64,000 nt of DNA from Thinopyrum elongatum (GCA_011799875.1 CM022301.1:14296443-14360442), one strand, 5' to 3'. Counted from the first letter of the stretch, positions 1 through 12,700 are shown. Translations and numbers: made by a program. The notes: generated by a model not told the origin, from the sequence alone.

Positions 1-1269
1 CAACTAGAAGCACAACTAAACAATAATGCACAATTAAATAATTTCTATTCAAACGAGTTGATCTACCTTACAACGACTAAAGTATTTGACTGATAAAAAT
101 ATACTCCCTCCAGTCCGTATATGGGTTGCACCAATTAATTTGGACGTGGCATCGAGGAGAGGCGGCAGTGAGAAGCCGTGGCGGGGAGAGATGGTGGCGG
201 CGACACCGTGGCTAGGAAAGCATACCGGGGAATGAGATGTGAGTGTGAGCGTTGTGCCGTGCGGTGAAAGTCAGAGAGTGAACCGTTGTTTTAAGATGAG
301 AAGAAAAGGAGCGGTTATTTGCTTTTTTTAAGGGACTGTTTGTTGTGAGAGAAATGTCACATAACTTTTATATATAGCAAAAAATATCATATACCCTAGC
401 AAGCCAGTTCTGGAAAATAATTACCATCAAGTGATTTACAGGTGAGCTTATAAATGACTAAAATGGGGATGCGGCCCACTGCACTAAAACACACCGACTA
501 GAACTGGTCATATGCTCGAAGCAAGCTGTTGACCAATGAATATATATTGTATATTGGTTTATCTTACTTTTTTATTTTAATATGTGTTTATATATTCAAT
601 TTTGTAGACTGAGATAAATACACATGCCCCCGGACGATGCTTTAAAAATGTTGATTGACAAAGCTCTATGATGGACGGACCGAAAACTTATTGATTCTTT
701 CACAATTAGAAAATGCATACAAATAATTGTTCTTATTTTGTTGATGATTTGAAAATGTCGATTGAGAATGCTTTATAATGGACGGACTGAAAACTCATCG
801 AGTGCTGTACAATTAGAAGAGATGCATAGAAATAATTGTTCTTATTTGTATATTTGCTATACATGATAATATAAAAGATGCATTTTTATATATGTTTATT
901 TTTGCCGGGTATGAGAGAGATGGAGATGTATTATGTCGATGTTCAAAACGAATCCATCAAGAAGGGTGTCGACACGATGTTTTTTCTGCGAGAAAACTTT
1001 CGATCTATTTATCTTCAATCATGCCAGTACAACGAACACCAGAAATAATAAAAATTACATCTAGATCTGTTTTCCACTTAGCGACGACTACATACACCGA
1101 AGCGAGCTGAAGCCGCGCCGCCATCATCACCCCTCCCTCGCCGGAACCGGGCAAACCTTGTTGTAGTAGACAGTCGGGAAGTCGACGCGATGTTGTTGGT
1201 AGGGAAAAAAATTCATCAAGTTATATACAACAACATAGGTATATAAATGCAATCAGAACAAAAAATTAA
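1..1269. other. Non-coding, probably the body of a Helitron-like element
   Basis: No convincing gene is seen. The stretch ends at a Helitron-type 3' terminus (next entry), so much or all of it may be the body of a non-autonomous Helitron whose 5' end I cannot locate. A Stowaway-type end (CTCCCTCC at 104-111, preceded by TA) lies near the left edge. An 11-bp word (GGGTTGCACCA) occurs near 131 and again near 1,311. The short open frame at 892-1,110 has no recognisable motif. Confidence 0.35.
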
Positions 1270-1272
1270 AAG

Positions 1273-1302
1273 GCCCGTGGCAACGCACGGGCATTCTACT
1301 AG
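1273..1302 (+). mobile_element. Helitron-type 3' terminus (hairpin plus CTAG)
   Basis: GCCCGTG (1,273-1,279) and CACGGGC (1,286-1,292) form a 7-bp stem with a 6-base loop. Ten bases on, CTAG ends at 1,302 and is followed by T. A GC-rich hairpin some 10 bases before CTRR, with insertion before T, is the defining 3' end of Helitrons, which make no target duplication. Family and 5' end are not determined. Confidence 0.6.
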
Positions 1303-2242
1303 TTTACATAGGGTTGCACCATTTTATGGACTACATGAAAGAATCTAACAACGTATATAGATTTAGAGATGCTCTTGCAAATAAATTTATCAGTTAATGT
1401 TTCAAGAATAAATAAAAACTAGCAGGGAAAAGGCTAATTTATGGCCAATTTTTCGTGAAAATCAACCATAATAATCTAGCAAAATGACAATTCTCTCTTG
1501 CTGTCTGGCATGTTCACTACGACAGGCGCCGAATAGCACTGACCGGCCAAAAAGTATCATCACTAACGTGCTTCTGGCCCGTCAGTAGTTTTGGGTCAGT
1601 GATGACTTTGCATCACAGATTGCCGGCTCGTCAACCTGTCAAAAAAAAAAAAAGGATTGCCGGCTCATCAGTGATAATACGGAATAGCTTCACACACGAT
1701 GTTTTATGCATGTCACGTGGACGATGCTAGGATCTCACGTTCCTTATTTCTGGAGGGATTTCATCTGACAATGATTAGCTACTGTCGTGCACGCATCGGC
1801 CGGAAAAACGTGGGCTGCGTAGCATTGCTCGTGATAATAACTCCATCATCTTAAATTTTTTATTCCTGGGATTTATGTATGTTTGGTTACCAGCCATGCA
1901 AATGAAATTGACAAAAAAACACAAACACAATACGCAGGCATGCCATATTCATTTGCACAAGTACTTTGCTTTTCGTACCATAATACTCATGTGCAGTGAA
2001 TTTCTTTTATTCTGATAGGAATACACGCTGCGCACGCTATGTGCTTTGCGTCATCTTTTTCTTTTCAGGGCGCACTTTGTGTTATCGCAAAAAAATAGAA
2101 ATGAACATTATTAATTAAGAGAATAATTCAGTCGGCAACATTTATCCTAAAAAAAGAGAGAGAATAATTCAGGAATGTTTAACCTCCCGTGCAACGTTCC
2201 AACTTCTACGTCAACGAGGACCCATCCCACACGATGACACAA
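1303..2242. other. Intergenic, no gene seen
   Basis: AT-rich non-coding sequence without a credible open frame. A 12-bp word (GATTGCCGGCTC) is repeated on both sides of an A13 tract around 1,618-1,670, which looks like a very small retroposition or slippage scar. Confidence 0.5.
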
Positions 2243-2248
2243 GTTCAC

Positions 2249-2470
2249 TTTTTTTAACACAGTACAGACGCAAGCGCTCATACATACGCGCATACACTTG
2301 AGATTTACGAAGTCACCGTAGGCGTCTCGCCGTTGACGGGAACATCTCCTCCCACTGAAAGTGCATCGCCAGAATTTCTGAAATAAATTCAGAAATAATG
2401 CGAGCACCAGGACTTGAACCCTGGTGGACTGGGAATACCACTGTCTCTCTAACCATCCAACCACAGGTTG
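2249..2470 (-). mobile_element. Au SINE (tRNA-derived), minus strand
   Basis: Read on the minus strand, the element starts with a tRNA-like head holding an A-box-like TGGTTAGAGAGACAGTGG and a B box GGGTTCAAGTCCTGG, then a conserved body, and ends in a T-rich tail at 2,249-2,256. The wording matches the Au SINE of grasses, named from Aegilops umbellulata. Direct repeats GTTCAC at 2,243-2,248 and 2,471-2,476 are the target duplication. The tRNA likeness is only the SINE promoter, not a tRNA gene. Confidence 0.85.
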
Positions 2471-2476
2471 GTTCAC

Positions 2477-3850
2477 GTCCACACTTTCACTTGATGTCTC
2501 TCCTTCTATCTCTTTCTTCATCTTAAATAGCAATTAATGATATTAATCAACGCCAAGTTTGATTAGAAAAATTCCCATGCATCATATTCCCAAGGGACGT
2601 CTTTGAAATTAGCATAACCTTTTCTTCCTTGGTTCTTTGTTCCCCTTACAACAAATCACTTTGCAAATTCTTCAAAGAGGGATTGATACACTCTGCTCTC
2701 ATCTATTTCGTTTCCTTCTCATCATCTGTTGCTCTTGTAGATTTTCAGTGCCAACGGCCCCCGCGTCGCTGCCGCAGGGGCGACACGGGTGGCTCCCAGC
2801 CCTAGCCGCCGGCGGCCCTTCCCTTCTTCCCCATCTCCCTCGTCGCCTCCGGAGGGGGTCGCCGGCTCGCCGCACAGCCTCTGGTGAAGGGGTGGCGAGG
2901 ATCTACCCCTCCTGGTACGAGTCAGGCTCCGAGGCGGTGGCCTCAACCGTGAGGGCGGCGTCCTTCCTGCGACGGGAGGGGCCTGCCGGGCGGCTGGCTG
3001 TGGCACTTGGCTGCGTGGGCAGTGAGGGCATAGAGGCGGTGGTCGTAGCATGGGGGATGCCCTGTTCTTCCTCATGGCCAGATCCGAAGACAGCCACCTG
3101 ATGCTTGCTGCCCATTCCACCAGCTGGTCCGATCTCGGGCGACCTCCTCTCCGTGGGATCTAGCGATTAGCATGGTGGGAGTTGGACTGGGAGCTATGTC
3201 CAGGAGAAACCCTTTATCGGTGGCGGTGGCCATGACATCGGCGGTCCTTCGGGCGCCGGATCCCTCCTTGGAGGTGATGTTGAGGTACATCTCCCCCAGT
3301 CCCTTCTTCCACCTTGCCCGGGTGAAAACCCCAAATCCTTTGGATTGGGCGGCGACGGCGCAACAACGTCGTTTCCACCTTGGTGGTGTCGTCTTGGGTG
3401 GTGGGTTGGAGCGTGTGGTGCAGAGAGCTCGGGTGGTTCCTAGAGGCGGCTCGGTCCTTGATCTTTGCCCGTGTCTTCGGTGGCGATGGGACCAGTGGTA
3501 GCTGGTGGTTATCGCAAAGGAGGAGCGACGTCGCATCTGTCACGTCGACAACGGTGTCTCTCGGCGGCATGGAGCTGCGGGGTCTCGACGGTGGCTGCGT
3601 GGTGATGGATGGGCGTAGGATGGCGACGCTGTCTGGCGTCATGGTGGCGTTGACAATAGGCCTGGCAAGGTCGATGCGTCAGTACGTGCTCTGAAGATGG
3701 ATCGGTGGAAGACGGCGACGGCGACCTTGAGAGCGCGTCGGACCGGCGTGTGCAACAGACCTGGTATGAGACCTGGTGTAACATGCATTGCGTGCGTGTA
3801 TTCTTGTTTGTATAAATGAATAAGGCTCTGCCACTAAGCATAGCGTGCGA
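2477..3850. other. GC-rich gene-like region of unknown origin
   Basis: From about 2,750 to 3,740 the DNA becomes GC-rich with overlapping open frames on both strands (for example 2,637-3,101 plus and 3,214-3,642 minus), none with a known domain. Composition and many short overlapping frames suggest a decayed transposon leader (LINE 5' regions in grasses look like this) or an old gene fragment. An AATAAG-like signal near 3,820 could mark the end of a plus-strand transcript. No function is proposed. Confidence 0.3.
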
Positions 3851-5514
3851 GGCCTCACGGGGAGGTCTTCAGTGCGAATCTCCGCTGGTCCATATAATTT
3901 TAATGACCTCTTTATTTCTTTCTTCTATCCACTTACATGTGGGACCCGTGGGGGCGTGGAGGGTTGACCGGTCAACATAGGTAAAATACGACGCTGTACA
4001 TTCAGCGGTGACCGTATAATCATCAAGATGTGTATATAATGACGGTATTGACTAAGTTCTTAAGTATTGGACAAAAATGAACCAGACAAGTATGACGACC
4101 ACCAATGAATTTTACTCAAAACCAAAAGTAGAGTGAAGCATCTTTATTCAACGACAACAACAAAGCAATCGGAAATACATCACGGTGAAAATAAAAAGAG
4201 AAGATCATCCAACAAACGGTTTGACGACGGCCAGTACGCCAACGACAGTTCAAAGTGGTCGGCGGTGACTTGATGGCCACTCTAAGCCAACAACAGCACG
4301 AAATCCTCTGGGCATGACGAAAGAAACAAACCTGCCGATGAAACAACGATTAGCGGCAAAACACATGAAAACTATTGACATAGCTCACGTCGAAGAATAG
4401 GGGCTCAAGACCACCGGAGCGAAAGACACGACGAACAACACAGTAGCTGCAAGAGCGAGGGAAAGGAGAACATTATGGTGAGAGCGAAGAGGAGACGGTG
4501 CATGCCACACGCATGGCACAGCAACCATAACCTCCTCCCAGACCTTCCCCGACAAAATCAAAAACCGTCTGCCCTGAGTTCATGATGATGGTGGGTTCGC
4601 CAAAGATGGATGCCATGGATAGGCGCCGCATTACGGCATAAAATAACAATTTTACAGGAAAACACAATCAACTTGAGGGAAAGACGGCAAAGCCTAGGGG
4701 AAAACCCCGACTTGGAACACAACGGCCTACGGCGTGTCAGCCCGGCCCACCTGGCAGTGGGTAGGCCCCACGCCCGGCCGTGAGCCAGTTTGCCAAACAG
4801 CTCGGGCCACTAGGCCCGCAACACCCATGTCGCCCATACGCACACGTATGCGCCCAACAGGACAACCTGGCCATCTGGCCCCATGGAAGAGTCGGCGCTC
4901 CGGGTGTCGCGCAGGACCCACTTGTCGCAAGCGAACCAAGTGTCACATCTCCCACTTCGATACATAGCAAGCACATCTTTATGGATGACTTCCAGAGCGC
5001 AAATTAAGATCATGATGATCCCGACACTAATATATGGTTCTAAACATATGACCTCATACTCATGCCTATTTTTATTATAAGAGTTTTTGGTGTCAGTTTG
5101 ATTTATGATCCGGTCAAAAGCTGGAATTCTTTAGCAAAAGCTTGTGTTGAAACCCTTGCTTAAAGGGCACCATCCTCTCGTGGGTTTGAGAGGATGGAAG
5201 GAGACAGTTGTCCTTATGGATGAGGCAGAGGAAGAAGGAGACAAGGCCGTGCATGCTCACCATCGGCGACGTCACTTCTCCCTATCTCTTGAGCTCTCGG
5301 CAGAGCATGTTGATAACATGTTTGAGTCAAAATGATCAACATCCCATCGATAGGAAACATAGTACATATTTATATGTCTTGAAGAGATGTGTCGCACAAG
5401 TCACGACGATTGGAAACGATGCAACGGTTAGAGAGAAGGAAAAGAGAGTCGCGTCCGTTGTTAATAGACAACTGCACGGTAGTTGGACAAGGGGAAATTT
5501 CCCTCTAATTAATA
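3851..5514. other. Intergenic, no gene seen
   Basis: Mixed-composition sequence. The GC-rich patch at about 4,690-4,960 has frames open on both strands, which is a composition effect. I recognise no repeat family and no domain. Confidence 0.4.
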
Positions 5515-5845
5515 CTCCCTTCATTCATTTATGTAAGGTGTATTATTTTGTCATGGTGACAAAGGCACGTAATTATAAACAACTTAGGACGAAAGTACCC
5601 TTGCCTAATTCGTTCATTAGCGGCAAGTAAGTCATTTAGGCTAGGAAAGAAAGACATACACGCAATCGGCAGAGAGATATTTCCTTTTTTTTTCTCTACA
5701 AGGAGAGATACATGTAATCATGCGAGAGATACATTTCTTTTTCTGAAGGGCCAAGAATTGAATTACGATCGTTTAGAACAAATGCACCTTACATTGTGAA
5801 ATTTTATCAAAAAACAATTACACCTAATATAAAGGAACGGGGGAG
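5515..5845. mobile_element. Stowaway (Mariner-type) MITE
   Basis: The left end CTCCCTTCATTC followed by a TAAGGTGTA word and the right end, read in reverse as CTCCCCCGTTCC with TTAGGTGTA, form long terminal inverted repeats typical of Triticeae Stowaway elements. TA precedes the left end; the right flank is TG, so the right duplication copy has changed. The element has no coding capacity. Confidence 0.75.
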
Positions 5846-6996
5846 TGTGTGCTAATTAATCACAACATATTCATCGCTGAGAGCGACTCATATGCCATAG
5901 CACCCGTCAATGGGCCCAGAGTGCCTGGCGATTTTGCCACAATCCAGCGTACCAATGCTTGTTTTGTTTTTCAACAATTTTCTATTCACATTTTTGTTTT
6001 TATTTTCCATTTCTTCTGTTTTTCTTTTCTATTTTTTTATTTACATTTTTCTTTTTTCCTTTTACTCTTTAAAGTGTTCATCACACATTTAAAAATGTGA
6101 ATCATATGCTTGAAAAACAATTAAACGTGTACAAAAAATGTCTCTGATGTACACAAAAAATATGTACCATGTATGAAAAGAGTATTCATCAAAATATGTA
6201 TTTCAAAAAATGTAATAAATTATTTAAAAATGTTAAATGTACATATAAAAATGTTTTGTGTGTATATAAAAAATGTAAAATGTGTATGAAAAAAGTAGAC
6301 ATCAAAGCATATGTTACAAAAATGTTAATCATGAATTTGAAAAATATTAAACCTGTATTTTTTTATTTGTATACAGAAATTTGTACAATATGTATGGAAA
6401 ATATACTCTCGCTGTAAAGAAATATAAGATCATTTTGATCACTACTCTAGTGATACAAACGGTCTTATATTTGTTTACACAGGGAGTAGACATCAACATA
6501 TATATTCATAAAAATGTTACTTATGTATTTAAAAACATGTAGAAAAAATATTCCTTGTCTATATGAATAATATATGACGTGTATGGAAAAAGTCGAGATA
6601 AAAACATATGTTTTAATAAATGATAATTGTGTATTTAATAAATGTTAATCATTAAGGAAAAATATTGTTCCTGGTGTGTATGAAAATTGTACGATGTGTA
6701 TGAAAGAAAGTAGACATGTGTTGTAAAAAGGAAGAAAATAAAAGAAAAAACCCAAGAAAAAGTAGAGAACAATAAAATAGAAAATAACCGGTCAAAACTA
6801 AAGAAATAAGAAAAATAGAAAGGGAAAAAATAAAACAAAAGGAAACTAGTAGAGTACCATAAAAATGAAGAAAATCGGTGAACCCCAAAGAGGAAGAAAA
6901 AGAAGAAAAAAAGGAAACCAATGAAGAGCAATAGAGAAAAATAAAACCATTGAAAATAAAACACACATGAAATAAACCATAAAATAAACGGAATTG
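5846..6996. repeat. AT-rich degenerate short repeats
   Basis: From about 6,080 to 6,720 the sequence repeats variants of an AAAAATGT/TGTATGAAAA word every 30-60 bases, with a Stowaway element inside. Open frames here (for example 6,635-6,964 minus) are low-complexity Phe/Ser/Leu artefacts. Similar wording recurs at 9,300-9,640. Confidence 0.5.
6406..6486. mobile_element. Short Stowaway MITE (Athos/Thalos-like), 81 bp
   Basis: This is a nearly perfect palindrome. The left end CTCTCGCTGTAAAGAAATAT mirrors the right end, which reads in reverse CTCCCTGTGTAAACAAATAT; the centre also folds back (GATCACTA/TAGTGATA). TA is present on both sides (6,404-6,405 and 6,487-6,488). Length and wording fit the 80-bp Triticeae Stowaway type. 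Confidence 0.85.
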
Positions 6997-9900
6997 CTAT
7001 CTCACATCTAGATGTAATATACTTATCTCACATCTAAGTCCAGAACCATTGATTAAACTGGCTATAAAGATTGGGGCGTTTGACGAACAGTCCTCGTCAA
7101 TGTTTCTTCCCTGTCGATTCTGGGTCTTTTCACTCGCTCGTCCACACATAGATGGCTTGCCACCGTGTCTGGGCTGGGGCCATTTTCTGTTGTGAACCTT
7201 TGTTTATTCGGCCACGAGTTGCATTTTCTTTTCTTTTTTTCCTTTTCAAGTCTGTGTCGTGATTCAGTCTATACATCTTCTCGTTTTTGTACACTCCCAT
7301 TGAGCACCTTTTTTTTCATTTCCTTTTTTCTGTTTTATTATTTATTTTAAATTCATGTGTTCTTGTTTTTTATTTATATTTTCTATTTTCTTGTTATCCA
7401 TTTTTCTTTTTTCTACTTTATTTATTTGTTTTAAATTCATGAACTTTTTCACTGTCATTTGCTCTCTTTACATGTCGTGCAATTTTTTATCACGGGTTGC
7501 TTTGTCTTGTGTGTCTCATGTCGTGTCATGCGTCTAGTGTCTACTTGTCGGCCTGTTCGCGTGTGTATATTTAGTTGGCTCGTTTTCACGGCGTAATTTG
7601 GGCTCCCATTTCGGATTGTCTTTGCTAATTCTGGTCTAGATGAGAGTTAAAAATGTCTCATCAAACTTATATACCGTTAGATATACATGCTTCTGAGTCG
7701 TGCTGGTTGTTTTTGTGTCATGTATTTTGTTCGTCCCTCTTGAAGCAGTGAGGCCTGACATGACTATGTTTAGTGGGCTGGTTTTATGTTTTGTGTATTG
7801 AGATTATTTTGTGGATTGTAGCTTTTTTTTTTGGAGGTTCATGTATCTTTTCTATTTTTTGTTTTTGTTTATATCGTAATTTTGTGTAGTCCCAGTTAGA
7901 AGTCAACCATTAGCACGGAACCAGGCTCCTAGTTTACTTTTTCATCTCAGCTGCAGGTCCATCCTCGACCCGCAACTGAGGCCCAACCATTTTATGTTCT
8001 AGTTAGAAGTTCACCCTTGACTCGTAACTAAAGTCCGACCTATTTTTGTCTCAATTGCAAGTCTACCCTTGACTCGCAACTGGGGACCATATTTTTTTGT
8101 CCCAGTTGCAAGTCTATCTTCAACTCGCAACTTTGGTTCGAACTTTTTTTCCTAGTTACAAGTCCTCCTTCGACTTGCAACTGGGGTCCGGCCTTTTTTT
8201 GTCCTAGTTGCAAGTCCACGCTCGACTCGCAACTGGGGCCCGACCTTTTTTTTCCAGTTGCAAGTTCACCCTCGAGTCGCAACTGGGGCTCGATCTTTTT
8301 TTATCCCAGTTGCAATCTCACCCTCGACTTGTAACTGCGAAACAACATTTTTTCTCTGTCCTAATTGCAAGTCCACCCTCAACTCGCAACTGGGGTCTAA
8401 CTTTTTTTGTCCCGGTTGCAAGTCCACCCCTCGACTCTCGAATGAGGCCGGCCTTTTTCCCCAGTTGCAATCCCACTCTCGACTCATAACTGGGCTCTGA
8501 TATTTTTTTTTGTTATAGTTGCAACTCCACCCTCGACTTGCAACTGAGGCCAACCTTTTTTCCCCAGTTGCAATCCCACTCTCGACTCGTAATTGGGATC
8601 CGATTTTTTTTTTGTTATAGTTGCAAGTCCACCCCCGACTCGCAACTGGGACCTGACCTTTTTTATGCCAGTTGCATGTCCATCCTCGACTCGCAACTGG
8701 GGCTCAATCTTTTTTGTTTCAGTTGCAAGTCCACCCAGTTGCCATCCCACTCTCGACTCATAGAAGGGCTCCGATATTTGTTTTGTTCTAATTGCAAGTC
8801 CACACTCGACTGGCTACTAGGGCCCGACCTTTTTTTGTGCCACTTGCAAGTCCACGCTCAACTCGCAACCGGGGCTCAACCTTTTTTTTTGTCCCGCTTG
8901 CAAATCCACCACCGGCTTGCAACTGGGGCCCAACCTTTTTTTGTTCCAGTTGCAAGTCTACCCTCGACTAGCAACTGGGGCCTGAACTTTTTTTTGTCCT
9001 AGTTGCAAGTCCACCCTTGACTCGCCACTGGGACCCGACATTTTTTAGTCCCAATTGCGGGTCCATTATTGACTCAAACTAGGGGTCCAACCCTTTTTTT
9101 GTACCAGGTTCAAGTCCACCCTCGACAGTGAGCAAACCGCAGATGAGCTGGCCCAAGTAGCTAGTATACTTTTTCGGTTTCTTCTTGTTTTTTCTGTTTT
9201 AATTTTTTTTCTTCACTGGTTTTCCTCTCCTTTTAATTTTTCAATTTTTCAAAAGTCATCTCATTTTTTATTTTATTTTCCTTTTTGTTATTTCTGATTC
9301 TTTTTTCATGAGCTCGCAATTTTAGAAAAATGTTCCAAAGTTCATAAATTTGTTCATTTTTTCAAAATTAATTATGCTTATTAAAAAATTGAAAATTTTA
9401 AAATGTTTTCATGTTTTTCATAAATTCTTCGCAAGTTATAAAAATGTTCTTGTTTTCTTAAACAAGTTCCAGTGTTTGCCACAATGTTCACCTTCCCAAA
9501 AAATTGTTTGCAAATTTCGAAAAATGTTATAATTTTTGAAGAAGTGTTCGCATTTTTAAAAAAATGTTCATGTTTTTAGAAAATGTTTGGAAGTTTGTTA
9601 AAATATTCTTCTTTCAAAAAAATGATTAAACTGCTTGGTTTGCCAGGTCCAAGTACTTGTTACCAGGTTCAAACCTTTGTTGTACTTCCTAGATTACAAA
9701 AGCTTTTAACATGCCGTGTGGCCCGTCTAAAACAAAAGTCTGCACACTAACACATCATGTACTGTAGCTTAACTATAGCACTGCGCATCATTCTTTTCTC
9801 AAGAATTGCTTGCTCTATCAGCGGGCCAGCACAGTGTAGCAGGTGTGCATAGAGATTCTAGTGCGGCATGATCGCTGTAGTCATTTGTTATACTTCTCGC

Positions 9901-10173
9901 AGGTCTGAGTTGTCTTTTTTTTTTTAGGGTAAGAGTTGTCTTTTTTTTTGTGTGCGCGTGATAGTATGTTCTGCATGTTGACCGCATATAACAGAGAAAA
10001 AAAACCACCTCACGTGATGGTACGCATGCGGGTCTGCGCGAGCCGCCGCACCAGAACGAGCGTGTGCATATGCTACAGTTAAGATTTTTCCAACAAACAA
10101 ACAAAAGGATCACAAACAATACTAATTTCCTACTTAGATGTGAGGTATTATCTCACATCTAGATGAGATATAG
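6997..10173. mobile_element. Candidate non-autonomous inverted-repeat element
   Basis: An imperfect 43-bp sequence at 6,997-7,039 is found inverted at 10,132-10,173; both hold the words CTCACATCTAAGT and CATCTAGATGTGAG or close variants. The 3.2 kb between them has no transposase, only low-complexity DNA and a large tandem array. I see no target duplication, so two independently inserted short elements are an alternative. If real, Mutator-like is the most plausible class. Confidence 0.4.
7930..9130. repeat. Tandem array of about 22 hairpin-forming units of about 53 bp
   Basis: Each unit is built on AGTTGCAAGT, CCACCCTCG, ACTCGCAACT, a GGGGCCCGACC-like word, and a T-tract ending in GTCCC. The two arms are complementary, so every unit can fold into a short hairpin with about 10-bp arms. 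Units diverge by 10-25%. The long open frames here on both strands (8,208-9,002) are products of the repeat and are not genes. Confidence 0.85.
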
Positions 10174-11140
10174 TCAGACCCTAAAATAAAACATTAAAAA
10201 GAAAAAAAAGGAAAAAACGATGAAACCTGGATATATAGTGCAACCAATAGGCAATAGACAAAGAGAAGATTCCCGCAAAAAAAAAAAGACAGAGAGAAGA
10301 AGAAAAAGCTAAACTCTACAGCGAGCCATTGAAAACCGAATGAACGAAGGAAACCCGGGCGAGCAGCCGACGAAAGAAATCCATTGAAACGGGCCGGGGC
10401 GGTAATACGTGAGGCGAGCCGGGCGTACACAGGCCGGACGCACTAAGCGATGGGCCGGCCGTCCGGGATTGAACGAACCGTCGGCCTCATGGCAGACCAG
10501 AGAAGGAGGGAGGCGCACTCCTCCAAAAAGAAAAAAAAAACACAGGTCGGCGGCGGCCTGGGCGCCGGCGATGGGCGGGCGGCGAGATTTCCCCTGCGGC
10601 GATCGTCCAGGGCGACGTATGTGGGATGGATAGACACTTGCTCTCGCGAGTCGTAGGCAATCTCATCCACGGCGGCGCGACGAGTTGATCCAGGTCAGGC
10701 TTCTCGCACGTCCTCCTCCTGACTGTTGGTAGCATCAACCAGTCCCTTGTTACGAATCAATCAATCTCACTGAGCTTTCGATCGACATTAGTATAGTTCA
10801 TACATAGCCTTCGATCAAACTGACACTAGTTCATACTACTAGCTTTCTATCGATCCAACAATCTGCGAGATTTCTCTGAAGACTGACAACACTAGTGCAA
10901 ATTACTAGCAGTACTTTATTATTAGGTGACCTGATGATGAGCAGAAATACGTCTGTATCTGTTGATAGAGGTGAAAGGCTGATGATGCAGAATGCAATAG
11001 GGTCGTTCGTGGTTCCATCTGGATCCAGATGGATGGAGCAATCGACATGCACTCTCATGAACTCTGAACTGCATACTGGGAGAAGCTCAGCAGAAATCTA
11101 CTGTGACCAGTGCGGTGTAAGTCACTCCTCCTGATCAGAT
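10174..11140 (+). other. Possible uncharacterised transcript (low confidence)
   Basis: A GC-rich stretch (10,390-10,700) contains a TGGGCC promoter-type word near 10,452 and a 55-codon frame from ATG 10,489. A second open stretch at about 10,925-11,120 is followed by a GTGTAAGT donor-like word. Two exons of a non-coding or short-peptide transcript are conceivable. I recognise no domain and could not define exon borders with certainty. Confidence 0.2.
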
Positions 11141-12700
11141 TATATATACTCCATGTTTTTTTTTGCCTCCATGCTGCATCTTGAATTATATATACTCCAT
11201 GATTTTGTTTAAACATTCTACTTTGCCTTGAAAAGGGACAGAAGAACAACAATAATGTTATTGCTAACAAAATAAAATGAATAGCAGTGAGGTGTGGGCG
11301 TTCTGGGTTTAGTGGGCTGCAACCACAAGAGTGAATGAACGGCGATCCACCCAAATCCTGGCCCATACCTGCCTCTCTCTCATGCACCATCATCATAATC
11401 TGCACCCATCTCATTTCCTTTTTCTTTTCCCTTGGGATCGAAAGAGAAGGAAGATGCAGCAAGATTGGAGCCAATTATTGGGGCAATCACGGACCACACA
11501 GGTTTTCTCCACGCGCTTATCGCTTCCCGCCCGTCACCAGATGCCATGGTCCATGGCTGCAATAATGTTCCCACCACGCGTAGCCCCCTTCTTACTGCTA
11601 GCTTAGCCAGACATCATAATTAAGGACCCTGAAAATTTAAAGTTTTTTCTTTTCTTTTGGAAAGCATCCTGAGAAAAGTCGACGCCGATAGAAACTGTAG
11701 AGATTGGTGGACAGCGTTAATCCATTTTAAATGTTAATAAGGTTATTACAGCTGGATTGTTATATACATGAAACCTTTAATTTGTTCGAATACGGGGATG
11801 CCGACTTCACTGTAGCCTGATACTCGCACCCCAACAAAATCCACATTTAAGCGGTATGCCTGTCATTATACTCACTGTACTTGTGATAGGGTTCGCGCTA
11901 AGGCATATCTATCCCCACAAATAGTAGTAGAGACCGTCCTCAATGAGTCCTGGAGAAGAAAAGAAGATAAAGGGGAAAAAAAAAGGAGAGATCATCTTTC
12001 TGTGGCCCAAAATGAGTGAATGAATCATCTCATCTGTGACCATGTGCATATCCATTCGTGTACGACCGATCGGTCGATCGAGCTCGTGCGTCATAATAAA
12101 TTGCGTGATCAACAACTTGACCCGAAACTACTGTTGCAAAGTCAATCATGATAAAAAAAAAAGAGGGTGACCAAAAGGCTATGCAATGCAAGTATGCAAG
12201 CAAGCATCTTTCTCACGAGGGGAAATGGCAAGGCAGCCTCTCCAACCTCTAACGACCTGAAATTAAAACGCTACCAAGTACGGTTGAGGGGTCATTATCC
12301 CTCCCTCAGTCCACGGTGCTACAATACAATGCGGGCATGCGTACGCCCGCGTTTAATTAAATATACGGATTAATATATCCTTGCTTGTGTGGTCACGGAG
12401 CCTGACTACCTGACGATCGCATAGTACCAGCACTGCACAGCCGCTTAATTGTCGTGCTGGATCAAATATGAGATAATTAGGGTTGTTTGAGTGATGACGC
12501 GTAGGTTAGCAGGTAGGGTGTACAATGTTACAAAATATGAAGGTTATCCAGTCAGTTGCTTGCAAGTGTTAAATTGAAGGCATATTAAATTATTCCTATG
12601 AAGAATCATACATCTACGTCTGCAGATCTGCTCATGGTTGAGACCAGAAAAGTCTACACCTTTTGAAGGATGGATGTATATGTCATGTATGTATGTATGA

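Noticed and set aside
2401..2475. tRNA-like A and B boxes on the minus strand
   Set aside because: They are the RNA polymerase III promoter of the Au SINE; the fold and 3' end of a real tRNA are missing.
3072..3642. Overlapping Arg-rich frames of 142-154 codons, minus strand
   Set aside because: GC-rich composition opens frames on both strands; no domain and no consistent codon pattern.
8040..9002. Open frames of 80-154 codons on both strands
   Set aside because: They arise from the 53-bp tandem repeat, whose period and low stop content keep several frames open.
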